10,794 nt of DNA from Clostridia bacterium (GCA_017407365.1 JAFQWR010000230.1:1-10794), one strand, 5' to 3'. Numbered from the stretch's first letter, positions 1 to 6,744 are shown. Made by a program: numbers and translations. The notes: generated from the letters alone by a model not told the origin.

Positions 1-511
1 CCTCTGCGGCAAAATCCAGATCGGGCAAAACGGCGCCTGCCGTCTGCTTGGTGTAGCCGCGCAAGGTGGTGGAAACGTAATCAAAGCCGAGTGCATCGGC
101 AGCTATTGCGTCCTCTAACGTGGCAATATCCGCCATCAGCTCCACCTCAGGCGCACGCTCTCTTGCGTATGCCACAAGCTCTGCAAGCGTTTCTCCGCCC
201 GGACGCACACGACCCGTTGCATCGAGTGCAATGCAGTCTGCGCCCGTTTCCAGCACGAGATCGATTTCTCTTTTCGTGGGCGTAATGTATATTTCACTAT
301 CCTCGTAATCTTCCTTCACAAGACCGATCACAGGCACCGAAACGGTTGCCTTGATTGCCTTTATATCGTAGTAAAGCGCACGGATTCCGCAAGCGCCACC
401 CGCTACGGCAGCCTTTGCCATAAGATGCATGATATTATCACCGTGTAAAGGCTCACCTACGCCGGCCTGACATGAAACGATTAAACCTCTGTTCAGCATA
501 GTAACCCCCAT
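1..511 (-). CDS. nanE: N-acetylmannosamine-6-phosphate 2-epimerase, 3' end cut off by the window
   Basis: The enzyme converts N-acetylmannosamine-6-phosphate to N-acetylglucosamine-6-phosphate in cytoplasmic sialic-acid catabolism. Reading from the ATG at 499, the visible 166 residues carry NanE landmarks: LIVSCQAGVGEPLHG near the N-terminus, GIRA (38-41), VPVIGLVKEDY (55-65), ITPTKREID (72-80), IALDATGRVRPGG (90-102), LMADIATLEDA (121-131) and STTLRGYT (143-150). The lysine of VKEDY matches the catalytic lysine known for the family. Family length is about 225-235 residues, so roughly 60 C-terminal residues lie outside the window. There are two in-frame ATGs, at 511 and 499. GGAGG lies 10 nt before the first, but the promoter predicts that this GGAGG is not transcribed (see promoter entry). 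GGGGG lies 5 nt before the second, so either could be used. No other sialic-acid gene is visible. The identification is firm; the start is open. Confidence 0.93.
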   Translation of the reverse strand, partial: MGVTMLNRGLIVSCQAGVGEPLHGDNIMHLMAKAAVAGGACGIRALYYDIKAIKATVSVPVIGLVKEDYEDSEIYITPTKREIDLVLETGADCIALDATGRVRPGGETLAELVAYARERAPEVELMADIATLEDAIAADALGFDYVSTTLRGYTKQTAGAVLPDLDFAAE

Positions 512-526
512 TGTTGGTTTTCCTCC

Positions 527-555
527 ATTATAGCATAGGCAAAAATCTTTGTCAA
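527..555 (-). promoter_or_regulatory. Consensus promoter of nanE
   Basis: On the minus strand there is TTGACA (555-550), a 17-bp spacer and TATAAT (532-527), with TG one base before the -10 box (TGCTATAAT). All twelve core bases match. The expected transcription start is about 520, so the message would begin only 10 nt before the ATG at 511 and about 21 nt before the ATG at 499. The GGAGG at 526-522 lies between the -10 box and the expected start. Confidence 0.88.
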
Positions 556-620
556 TTTTTTTCATTATGTTTGCGGATTTTTGAAAATTTTTTTCACAGT
601 CCACGCATCACCTTCCGCAT

Positions 621-638
621 AAAAAAGCCCGCACGGCT
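621..638 (-). terminator. Weak intrinsic terminator or attenuator-like hairpin
   Basis: Read on the minus strand: AGCC, a GTGCG loop, GGCT, then a run of T (626-621). The core stem is only 4 bp, stretching to 6 with a wobble pair. It would end transcripts from the distal promoter before they reach nanE. The short stem keeps confidence low. Confidence 0.35.
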
Positions 639-668
639 CTGCTCCCCCTCTCTCCTGCCGCAGTACCC

Positions 669-697
669 CTTATATATACTTATATATAATAGGTAAA
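669..697 (-). promoter_or_regulatory. Possible second, distal minus-strand promoter upstream of nanE
   Basis: TTTACC (697-692), a 17-bp spacer and TATAAG (674-669) form a moderately good match to the house promoter. Transcription would start near 662 and run toward nanE through the hairpin at 621-638. The AT repeat in the spacer makes a chance match quite possible. Confidence 0.35.
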
Positions 698-891
698 CGC
701 GCGCACGGGCGCCGCCCTGAAATCTACCTCCACAGCCATAGAGCGTGCCGACCCCGATGCCACCCGTAAAATACTGTCAAAATCCCGTATCAAAAAGCGA
801 AAAAGAAAATTTTTTTCATTTTTGCCCCCTCAGACCGCTCTGCACCTACGGGGCAATTGGGCAAATTGCGCCGTTTTCTCCCTCATATCGA

Positions 892-920
892 TTGCAAAAA
901 CGGCAAAAGGGTGGTATAAT
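892..920 (+). promoter_or_regulatory. Promoter of the short-chain dehydrogenase gene
   Basis: TTGCAA (892-897), 17 bp, TATAAT (915-920) with an extended TGG just before the -10 box. Expected start is about 927, giving a 5' leader of about 14 nt before the ATG at 941. This argues against the GTG at 929, which would leave a nearly leaderless message. Confidence 0.82.
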
Positions 921-940
921 ACCTGCAAGTGAGGTGCGTT

Positions 941-1732
941 ATGCAGGTTTTGATTACAGGTGCAAGCGGCGGCATTGGCTACGCCGTAACGGAATTTCTG
1001 GCGGAAAAGGGTGTTTTTGTGTACGCCTGTGACCTTCACCCACGGGATTTTCCGCAAAAAAACGTGCGCTTTCTGCCGCTGGACATCTGCGACAGCGCAA
1101 GCATCGGGCAGGCTTATGCACTGTTGCACGGCGAAGGCGTTACGCTGGATGCCATCGTGCATATTGCAGGCGTGTTTGAGATTGATTCCTTTATCGAAAT
1201 TGAGGAAAGCCTCTTAAAGCGTCTGTTTGACGTAAACCTGATGGGGGTAATAAACGCAAACAGGGTGCTGTATCCTCTGCTCAGCAAAACGGGGCGGATT
1301 GTGATTACCACCAGCGACGTTGCACCCTTAGACCCCATGCCCTTCAACGGCATTTACAACGTGAGCAAAACGGCACTCGATGCGTATGCGCAGGCACTTC
1401 GTCAGGAGTTGAATCTTTTGGGGCAAAGGGTAATTACCGTGCGCCCGGGGGCATTTGACACCGCGCTTTCCAAGGGCTCACTGACCAAAACGCAGGAGCT
1501 TCAGCAAAAAACCGAGCTGTACCGAAAGCAGTCGGCAAAATTCTACCGCCTGGTAAAGGGCTTTATGGGAAAGCCTGCCTCTCCCACAAGGCTGGCGCAC
1601 ACCTATTACAGGGCAATCACCGCAAAAAATCCCCGCCTGATTTACAAAAAGCACCCCAACCTTTACCTGCGTCTGTTGAACGCCCTGCCCAAGCGGTGGC
1701 AGTGCGCCATCATCAAGGCGATTCTGCATTGA
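941..1732 (+). CDS. Short-chain dehydrogenase/reductase (SDR), NAD(P)-dependent
   Basis: This is a 263-residue classical SDR with a Rossmann fold. It shows the glycine-rich TGASGGIG (6-13), D31 at the end of the second strand (usually an NAD(H) preference), an adenine-pocket aspartate in LDIC (about 48), HIAG (74-77) in place of the usual NNAG, DVN (N99 of the catalytic tetrad), a serine near 125 in ITTSD, and the active-site YNVSK (Y139, K143), followed by RPGAFDT (168-174). The C-terminal part (about 200-263) is basic and hydrophobic with amphipathic helices, as in SDRs that sit at membranes. The ATG at 941 is chosen because GAGGTG lies 4 nt before it; an in-frame GTG at 929 would add VRCV. 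The substrate cannot be read from the sequence, and the neighbouring genes are no guide because it has its own promoter. Confidence 0.93.
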   Translation: MQVLITGASGGIGYAVTEFLAEKGVFVYACDLHPRDFPQKNVRFLPLDICDSASIGQAYALLHGEGVTLDAIVHIAGVFEIDSFIEIEESLLKRLFDVNLMGVINANRVLYPLLSKTGRIVITTSDVAPLDPMPFNGIYNVSKTALDAYAQALRQELNLLGQRVITVRPGAFDTALSKGSLTKTQELQQKTELYRKQSAKFYRLVKGFMGKPASPTRLAHTYYRAITAKNPRLIYKKHPNLYLRLLNALPKRWQCAIIKAILH

Positions 1733-1810
1733 GATACCGCCCCTTTGGCTCGCTAAAAAGCAGACTCGCCCCGAAAAGCGCATAAAAGAACAGAAAAAAT
1801 CCCCTTTCGC

Positions 1811-1839
1811 TTTACTAAAAACGGAAATCGTGGTATAAT
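1811..1839 (+). promoter_or_regulatory. Promoter of the Mrp/Nbp35 gene
   Basis: TTTACT (1811-1816), 17 bp, TATAAT (1834-1839) preceded by TGG. Expected start is about 1846, giving a leader of about 50 nt. That leader contains a small inverted repeat (CGGGC 1859-1863, GCCCG 1876-1880, loop 12 nt) just before the ribosome binding site AAGGAG (1883-1888). Confidence 0.75.
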
Positions 1840-1895
1840 AATAGAGAACAATTACGGACGGGCTATCTTTTTACCGCCCGAGAAGGAGAATCAAT

Positions 1896-2741
1896 ATGAG
1901 CGAAACCTGCAACCATAATTGCTCGGAATGCGGCTCTGATTGCGCGGAGAGAAACACTCCCCAAAGCTTTTTGGAAAAACCGCACGAGCTTTCGTCTATC
2001 AAGCGTGTGATCGGCATTGTCAGCGGTAAGGGTGGCGTGGGAAAATCCCTGATCACCTCGTTGCTTGCCGTTTCCATGCAAAGAAGAGGCTTTAACGCCG
2101 CCATCTTAGATGCGGACGTAACAGGCCCCTCCATCCCCAAAACCTTCGGCATCACCGAGCCCTTAAAGGCAACCGAGGTTGCCATGCTCCCCGCTATGAG
2201 CAAGACGGGCACGCAGATTATGTCTGTAAACCTGCTGCTGAAAAACGAAACGGACCCCGTTGTATGGCGCGGACCGATGATCGCAGGCGTGGTAAAGCAG
2301 TTCTGGACGGACGTCATCTGGCAGGACGTAGACTATATGTTCGTGGATATGCCTCCCGGCACGGGTGACGTGCCCTTAACGGTTTTCCAATCCCTCCCCG
2401 TAGACGGCATCATCGTGGTTGCCTCTCCGCAGGAGCTGGTTGGTATGATCGTGGGTAAGGCCGTGAAGATGGCAGGTATGCTGGATATCCCCGTGCTTGC
2501 ACTTGTGGAAAATATGTCTTACTTCCTTTGCCCCGAATGCGGAAGCAGGCACGAGGTCTTTGGCAAGAGCCAGATCGATGCGCTCGCCAAGGAGTACGGC
2601 GTGGACACGGTGGCAAAGCTCCCCATCAACCCCAAGCTCGCCGCCGCCTGTGACAAGGGCATGATCGAGCTGTTTGACGGAGATTGGCGGGACGCCGTCT
2701 GCGACAAAATCGAAAAAACGCCCAAGCGTGAAATCAAATAA
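1896..2741 (+). CDS. Mrp/Nbp35-family P-loop ATPase, Fe-S cluster carrier
   Basis: This 281-residue protein belongs to the Mrp/ApbC/Nbp35 family, which binds a [4Fe-4S] cluster and passes it to apo-proteins in the cytoplasm. The deviant Walker A motif is GKGGVGKS (44-51), followed by LDADVTGPSIPK (71-82) and DMPPGTGD (151-158, Walker B region). A CPEC pair (C212, C215) is the conserved cluster-bridging motif at the dimer interface. The N-terminus has C5, C9, C12 and C16, resembling the extra cysteine-rich N-terminus of Nbp35, common in Clostridial homologues and absent from short ApbC. The ATG is preceded by AAGGAG at 7 nt spacing. The gene has its own promoter and terminator. Nearby flavin and Fe-S proteins (3990-5345, 8502-9191) could be clients, but that is inference. 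Confidence 0.95.
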   Translation: MSETCNHNCSECGSDCAERNTPQSFLEKPHELSSIKRVIGIVSGKGGVGKSLITSLLAVSMQRRGFNAAILDADVTGPSIPKTFGITEPLKATEVAMLPAMSKTGTQIMSVNLLLKNETDPVVWRGPMIAGVVKQFWTDVIWQDVDYMFVDMPPGTGDVPLTVFQSLPVDGIIVVASPQELVGMIVGKAVKMAGMLDIPVLALVENMSYFLCPECGSRHEVFGKSQIDALAKEYGVDTVAKLPINPKLAAACDKGMIELFDGDWRDAVCDKIEKTPKREIK

Positions 2742-2743
2742 GG

Positions 2744-2801
2744 CTTCCCCTCCTCGGGAAGAAAAAACGGTTATCCCACCACGGATAGCCGTTTTCTTTT
2801 T
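2744..2801 (+). terminator. Intrinsic terminator after the Mrp gene, preceded by a second hairpin
   Basis: The first hairpin is CTTCCC (2744-2749)/GGGAAG (2756-2761). It is followed at once by a stronger one, AAAACGGTTATCC (2764-2776)/GGATAGCCGTTTT (2783-2795), with one G-T pair, and then CTTTTT. It begins three bases after the stop codon. Confidence 0.85.
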
Positions 2802-3093
2802 GCACATAAAGGGCGCTTTTTTATCAAAAAATCCTCTGCATTTACCAAAAAAAAGAGAGGCGCATTTCCCCCTCCTTTCAGCCGTGATTTTCCTTTTTTT
2901 TCGCTTAATGGCTTAGCGCATCCGTTTTCACGCCCGAATTTGCCTGTTTTTGCCCCGTTTGCCTACCGGCAAAGACTTACTCATCCTTTTGTTGCGCGCC
3001 CCGTTCCGTTCCACCTGCAAGCAATCTGAGGCAAAGCCGTCTGCCGCAAAAGGGATAAAATTTCCCTCCGCAGGAAGGGACCTCTCCCCCGAT
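2802..3093. other. Gene-free DNA between convergent Mrp and CPBP genes
   Basis: No credible gene was seen. The left part is rich in A and T runs. The right part holds small hairpins: TTTGCC/GGCAAA (2958-2963/2968-2973, loop TACC), and around 3050-3080 overlapping AGGGA/TCCCT and TCCCT/AGGGA pairs. Translations in all frames are rich in C, R, F and P, with no ribosome binding site. Confidence 0.6.
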
Positions 3094-3129
3094 AAAAAAA
3101 GGCAGACTGCAAAAAAAACGCAATCTGCC
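3094..3129 (-). terminator. Intrinsic terminator of the CPBP protease gene
   Basis: On the minus strand, GGCAGATTGC (3129-3120) pairs with GCAGTCTGCC (3110-3101) with one mismatch, followed by seven T (3100-3094). It lies 40 nt after the stop codon. Confidence 0.85.
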
Positions 3130-3169
3130 CGCATGGGTTTTAAGTATTTTGTGCAAAGCCAAAAGGTCC

Positions 3170-3892
3170 TTAAGGATTTTGCGTAAAGCTCTCTGCTCTG
3201 CCCTTCACTCTTTTCAGAATGTAGACGGCATACAGCACGGGCACAACGGTGAGCACCGCCGCCGTGATGTAAAACAGGGGCGACTCTCCTGAGGAAAACA
3301 TCGAAAGGGCATTCACCGCCGCATGGGTGAGGATGCAGGGCAGAAGCGAGCCGCTTTTGATGAAGATGACAACAAACAAAAAGCCGATGGCGGTTGCATA
3401 GCATATCTGCAAAAGGGTGGGAATAAGGTCTGCACCGCTCAGCAGATTGACGGCGTGCCCCACACCGAAGGTCAGCGCACCCACCACCGTTGCCGCCTTG
3501 ATGTTATCCCTTGCCATCGCACGGAATAAAAAGCCGCGGAAGATGATTTCCTCGATGAAAGCAACGTTGATCATATTAACGGCAAAAAGCATCGCCTCGC
3601 CCAAGGTCAGCTCTGTATGAAAGCCGCCCCAAAGATTTACGGAGGCAATCAGCACAAGGGGCAGAAAGTAGCCGTACGCCCTCGCCCCCCTGACCGCGGT
3701 GAACCCGTAATACGCCCCACGTTTCAGCACGAGTGTCAGAAAAATCAGCCCTGCCGAAAACAGAAGGTTGATCAGCACGGTGCGGTAATCGGAGGCTGCA
3801 AAAAGGTTTAAGCAAATGCTGTTGACGACAATATACAATACGATCAGAGCAACTGCGGTAAAAATCTCATGCTCCTCTATAAATTTTTTCAT
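3170..3892 (-). CDS. CPBP-family intramembrane glutamic endopeptidase
   Basis: This is a 240-residue polytopic membrane protein of the CPBP (Abi/CAAX-like) family. Hydrophobic segments lie near residues 10-30, 38-57, 74-90, 102-112, 133-150, 155-178 and 207-226. The family motifs are present: EEIIFRG (114-120, catalytic glutamate pair and arginine), FGVGH (142-146, catalytic histidine) and LTHAAVN (188-194, histidine and asparagine). All expected residues are intact. Members process prenylated or other membrane substrates, and in Firmicutes many act in bacteriocin maturation or self-immunity, but no bacteriocin gene is adjacent, so the substrate is unknown. The ATG has AGAGGA about 9 nt upstream. 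It lies 97 nt after the tandem-flavodoxin gene on the same strand with no strong terminator between, so read-through co-transcription is possible. Confidence 0.93.
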   Translation of the reverse strand: MKKFIEEHEIFTAVALIVLYIVVNSICLNLFAASDYRTVLINLLFSAGLIFLTLVLKRGAYYGFTAVRGARAYGYFLPLVLIASVNLWGGFHTELTLGEAMLFAVNMINVAFIEEIIFRGFLFRAMARDNIKAATVVGALTFGVGHAVNLLSGADLIPTLLQICYATAIGFLFVVIFIKSGSLLPCILTHAAVNALSMFSSGESPLFYITAAVLTVVPVLYAVYILKRVKGRAESFTQNP

Positions 3893-3929
3893 GGTCTTTT
3901 CCTCTTCTACCTCTTATATGACGCAAAAC

Positions 3930-3941
3930 GGCTGAGAAGCC
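3930..3941 (-). terminator. Weak hairpin between the flavodoxin gene and the CPBP gene
   Basis: On the minus strand, GGCT (3941-3938), TCTC loop, AGCC (3933-3930), then GTTTTG. A 4-bp stem with four T is unlikely to stop transcription fully, so it may only reduce read-through into the CPBP gene. Confidence 0.25.
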
Positions 3942-3989
3942 AAGCAAAAACACAATCGGCGTTTATGCCCACGCGCCGTAAAGCCGCTT

Positions 3990-5345
3990 CTACTTCAGCT
4001 TCTTTCCCTCGTCCATTTTTTTGAACATCTTTTCGTACGGCATCAGCATACCGTCGTTCATCTTATTGCCCATTTTGGCAAGGATTTTTTCGTTTGAAAG
4101 CAGCATTCCCACCAGATACATCTTCCATGAGGTCAGACGCTTCTTCTGCGGAAAATCGTAGATGCCCTGCTTTTTGTAGAATTTATGGTCGGCACGCATC
4201 ATGCCGCGCATCTGATAAATGAGATCTCGGAATATCTTCATTCCGCCCACACCGTAAAAATTCTGCGGTGCGGTATGACCGCTTTCCAAGCAGAATTCCA
4301 GCGATTTTGCCAATGTATCCACCGCAAGATCGGCGTTATCCTCGTCGGTTGCCACGCCTGCCAGAAAGTTTCCGCCCGTTTCGCTCCTTGCCTCTATCAC
4401 GGTACGCAGATTGTGCTCGGAGGAATAGCCGCCCGAAACGATATAACCCACGGGCATTCCCACCGTCACCGTGCGGTGTCCGTTGCAGAAATTGCGGTCG
4501 TCGTACATCTTGAAGCGTGCGCCCATAGAATGATCCCGTACGGTAAAGGCGTATACGATGGCATCCGCACGTTGTATTTCCTCACGCAGAAAGACGTCAA
4601 AGCCATCCTTATACACGCATTTTTCCGACACGGCGCACTTAAAGCAGCCAAGGCATCCGCCCGAAAAGGGGTATTCGCTGATATTGACCGTTCTTGTCGT
4701 GTACCCGAAAACACGGCGGAATCTTTCGATCATCACGGAAAGATTGCTGCTGCCGTCCACCTCGTCGGTGATGATCACAACGTCACGCCCTGCCTTTTCT
4801 TTGCAATGCTCGGGCACGGTTGCAGGAGAAACAAAGCCCTCCGCAGGCTTTACGGGGCGACCGTACACCCCGTTTTTTACCGACCACAAAAAGCGCTCGA
4901 AGAACTTTTCTGCCTCCCTTCTGCCCTTTTCGCTCAGTAAGTCCTCCATGTCCGCAGAAAGCCCACGGATGTAGCGCATACCGAGATCCAGCGCGTTTTC
5001 CTCGATGTATTTGTGCGCCGTAACGTCGTAAAAGTGCTTGGACGTGGTGATCTGCGTAGCATATTTTCCGCTTAAATCCACGCCGCTCTGCTTGGTCAGC
5101 TCTATGAATCTGTGCAGCTGCGAGGGAGCAAGAAAGGTATACACGGGGTAGGAAAACAGAATTGCATCCGCACCCTCCATCAGCTCGCGTGCCTTGGTAA
5201 AATCCTTTTCGAGCGCCTTCACCGTCTGCCCTGCGTGCAAAACGAAAAAGGTATGCTCGGGAAAGATTCTTTCCAGATATCTGACTGTCTGATAGGTGAT
5301 GCTGTATTTTCCCTTAGGACTTCCGTTGATTACCGCTATTTTCAT
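3990..5345 (-). CDS. Tandem flavodoxin-fold NAD(P)H/FMN oxidoreductase with Isf-like cysteine motif
   Basis: This 451-residue cytoplasmic protein appears to be two flavodoxin-like domains in series. Domain 1 (about 1-155) opens with MKIAVINGSPKGKYS, the phosphate-binding loop of NADPH-dependent FMN reductases, and has FSYPVYTFLAPSQLHRFIE (64-82), typical of that fold. Domain 2 (about 187-360) opens with VVIITDEVDGSSNLSVMIE. About 35 residues later it has C231-x2-C234-x2-C237-x5-C243, the compact motif that binds a [4Fe-4S] cluster in iron-sulfur flavoproteins, then DGFDVFLREEIQRADAIV. A basic, methionine-rich tail (about 370-451) is unassigned. The ATG at 5345 is chosen because GGAGG lies 4 nt upstream and the promoter at 5380-5408 sits inside the longer open frame. 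Redox partner and substrate are unknown. Confidence 0.85.
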   Translation of the reverse strand: MKIAVINGSPKGKYSITYQTVRYLERIFPEHTFFVLHAGQTVKALEKDFTKARELMEGADAILFSYPVYTFLAPSQLHRFIELTKQSGVDLSGKYATQITTSKHFYDVTAHKYIEENALDLGMRYIRGLSADMEDLLSEKGRREAEKFFERFLWSVKNGVYGRPVKPAEGFVSPATVPEHCKEKAGRDVVIITDEVDGSSNLSVMIERFRRVFGYTTRTVNISEYPFSGGCLGCFKCAVSEKCVYKDGFDVFLREEIQRADAIVYAFTVRDHSMGARFKMYDDRNFCNGHRTVTVGMPVGYIVSGGYSSEHNLRTVIEARSETGGNFLAGVATDEDNADLAVDTLAKSLEFCLESGHTAPQNFYGVGGMKIFRDLIYQMRGMMRADHKFYKKQGIYDFPQKKRLTSWKMYLVGMLLSNEKILAKMGNKMNDGMLMPYEKMFKKMDEGKKLK

Positions 5346-5379
5346 AATTCCTCCAAAGCTCCGTGCACGGTATATGCCT

Positions 5380-5408
5380 ATTATACCATAAGCAAAGCAA
5401 TATTTCAA
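5380..5408 (-). promoter_or_regulatory. Promoter of the tandem-flavodoxin gene
   Basis: TTGAAA (5408-5403), 17 bp, TATAAT (5385-5380) with TGG just before the -10 box. Expected start is about 5373, giving a leader of about 28 nt. It shows that the frame open up to 5504 is not translated from its first ATG. Confidence 0.85.
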
Positions 5409-5414
5409 TCTTAA

Positions 5415-5470
5415 TTGGGTGAAAAGCCCAAATAAACCGTTAAACGGTATGTCCGCGCCTTTGGCATACC
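5415..5470. repeat. Two inverted repeats just upstream of the tandem-flavodoxin promoter
   Basis: The first is TTGGG (5415-5419)/CCCAA (5427-5431). The second is GGTATG-T-CC (5446-5454)/GGCATACC (5463-5470), which overlaps the perfect palindrome CCGTTAAACGG (5437-5447). They lie between the upstream gene's terminator and the -35 box and are not explained by either. They could be operator sites or extra transcription barriers. Confidence 0.45.
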
Positions 5471-5484
5471 CCAAAGAGCAACGC

Positions 5485-5513
5485 AAAAGAAAAGGCCGAC
5501 TCAACCGAGTCGG
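5485..5513 (-). terminator. Intrinsic terminator of the glycoside hydrolase-like gene
   Basis: On the minus strand, CCGACTC (5513-5507), GGTT loop, GAGTCGG (5502-5496), then CCTTTTCTTTT (to about 5485). It lies 14 nt after the stop codon. A T6 run on the other side could also end plus-strand transcripts. Confidence 0.85.
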
Positions 5514-5526
5514 ACATTTTTTACGT

Positions 5527-6726
5527 TTAAGCCTTTAACAGCACAGCCTCTCCCGCACCGAGCGCAACGGTAACGGTATTGCCGTCTGACGGAACGAAGC
5601 GATTATCCGCAAAGACAGACAAAGGCCTATCGGTATGCAAGGTAAACGTGTTTCCGTGAGCAAAATCCCTGTTGACAAGGTATATCGAGCCGTCCTCAAA
5701 AAAGCCGATCACTCCGTTTTCTCCGTCAATAGAGGATATCGCGCCGTATTTTTCAAAGCTCTTAGCTCCCTTCTCGGGCGCGCCTATGTGGAACACCGCC
5801 TCTGATTCGGTATTGAACAGATGAATGCCTGCGGACATAACGGCTTTGTTTATTTTTTTGACGTCGTACCAATGCTGCATTCTGTTGCCCTCGGTATCGC
5901 ACATAGCATTTGTCCACTGCCAGAAGGGATCGGCAACAGGCTCCCAATAGGTAAAGTACGAGATGCGCTTCATACCGTAGGCAAGGCACATATTTACCTC
6001 CCAGTAAAGCTCACCGATCGTGAGATTGCGGTAGGAGCCGTGCTCTGTCAAAAGAACGATCAGCATCGGGTCGATATCATACTTTAGCGCAACGGAGCGG
6101 AAAACCTCGATATTTTCAAAAAATTCAGCTCGATCCTCCATCTTTTCGGCAGAAAGGCGTATCAATCTCTCGCGCTCATCTACGTCGAGATTCAAAATTG
6201 CATTTCTGTTTTCGCGACCGAGAAAATGATAGTGGTCATAGGAAAGCATATTGGGCCGAACGGTATTGACATATGCTTCAAGGTGCGAGATATAATCAGG
6301 ATTCCCAAGCTGCTCGGGCGATGCGTAATTGGGGAATAAATTGATAACCGTTTCCTTGTCGGGAGAATAGCGTCGAAAAGCATTGACAATGGCGCTGAGA
6401 ACCGGAAATTTTGATGCGTGCGGCTCATCTACGATATCCCAACCGATAATGTTGTCGAAGCTTTTATAATCGTTTACAACCTCTTTTACCGTTGCGTCCG
6501 CATCGATCAAATTATCCTCGGTGTAAATATCGGTAATTCTCGGATCGGAAACGATTGCGCGCAGACCGAATTTTTTTAATACAGGCAAAGCCTTTTTGTT
6601 GACCTCGGTAGTATAATTCAGCGGCACTAAGGTAAAGCCGCTTTCCACTATATCCGCAACCACGTTTTCATCTGCAATATAATTTGGAAAAGGTCCGTGA
6701 AAATACGTAATATCAAACTGCTTCAT
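5527..6726 (-). CDS. Clan-A (TIM-barrel) glycoside hydrolase-like protein, family not assigned
   Basis: This is a 399-residue protein without a signal peptide, so probably cytoplasmic. Residues about 1-300 look like a (beta/alpha)8 barrel of clan GH-A (GH5/GH42 style). GWDIVDEPHASKF (95-107) holds the likely acid/base E101 at the end of strand 4. LSYDHYHF (161-168) lines the active site. LIVLLTEHGSYR (222-233) gives the likely nucleophile E228 at strand 7, like the TEfG motif of GH5. ISYFTYWEP (255-263) gives the aromatic residue at strand 8. Residues about 305-399 look like a small beta-sandwich, ending in GAGEAVLLKA. AGAGG lies about 8-9 nt before the ATG. It is a lone gene: no sugar transporter, regulator or second hydrolase is adjacent. 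The substrate is unknown; a function on imported oligosaccharides or glycosides would fit. Confidence 0.8.
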   Translation of the reverse strand: MKQFDITYFHGPFPNYIADENVVADIVESGFTLVPLNYTTEVNKKALPVLKKFGLRAIVSDPRITDIYTEDNLIDADATVKEVVNDYKSFDNIIGWDIVDEPHASKFPVLSAIVNAFRRYSPDKETVINLFPNYASPEQLGNPDYISHLEAYVNTVRPNMLSYDHYHFLGRENRNAILNLDVDERERLIRLSAEKMEDRAEFFENIEVFRSVALKYDIDPMLIVLLTEHGSYRNLTIGELYWEVNMCLAYGMKRISYFTYWEPVADPFWQWTNAMCDTEGNRMQHWYDVKKINKAVMSAGIHLFNTESEAVFHIGAPEKGAKSFEKYGAISSIDGENGVIGFFEDGSIYLVNRDFAHGNTFTLHTDRPLSVFADNRFVPSDGNTVTVALGAGEAVLLKA

Positions 6727-6744
6727 ATATTAAACCTCTTGGCA

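Larger units (their letters stand above)
556..891. other. Gene-free DNA between divergent nanE and the short-chain dehydrogenase
   Basis: No convincing coding region was seen on either strand. It holds A/T tracts (GAAAATTTTTTTCA occurs at 583-596 and again at 805-818), a tandem TTATATATAC repeat near 670-689, and a short GGGC-GCC-GCCC hairpin near 710. On the minus strand it holds a weak second promoter and a hairpin with a T6 run, listed separately. Short ORFs here lack both a ribosome binding site and protein-like composition. Confidence 0.6.

Noticed and set aside
670..690. CRISPR or longer tandem array from the TTATATATAC repeat
   Set aside because: There are only two short AT-rich copies without spacers.
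640..780. Signal-recognition-particle RNA, 6S RNA or RNase P RNA in the left gap
   Set aside because: GC-rich blocks on the minus strand suggested a structured RNA, but none of the conserved cores of these RNAs is present.
929..940. GTG start of the short-chain dehydrogenase
   Set aside because: The expected transcription start is about 927, so there would be no ribosome binding site; the ATG at 941 has GAGGTG in front and begins at the usual first strand of the fold.
3170..3892. CPBP protease as part of a bacteriocin or toxin-immunity cluster
   Set aside because: No precursor peptide, transporter or regulator was found beside it; neighbours are a flavoprotein and a convergent Mrp gene.
4185..4940. 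Plus-strand open frame of 251 codons
   Set aside because: It lies wholly inside the tandem-flavodoxin gene on the other strand, has no ribosome binding site, and its translation is rich in H, R and C without motifs.
5346..5504. N-terminal extension of 53 residues on the tandem-flavodoxin gene
   Set aside because: The frame is open, but it runs through a good promoter and inverted repeats, and GGAGG sits directly before the ATG at 5345, where the protein starts with a typical MKIAVINGSPKG.
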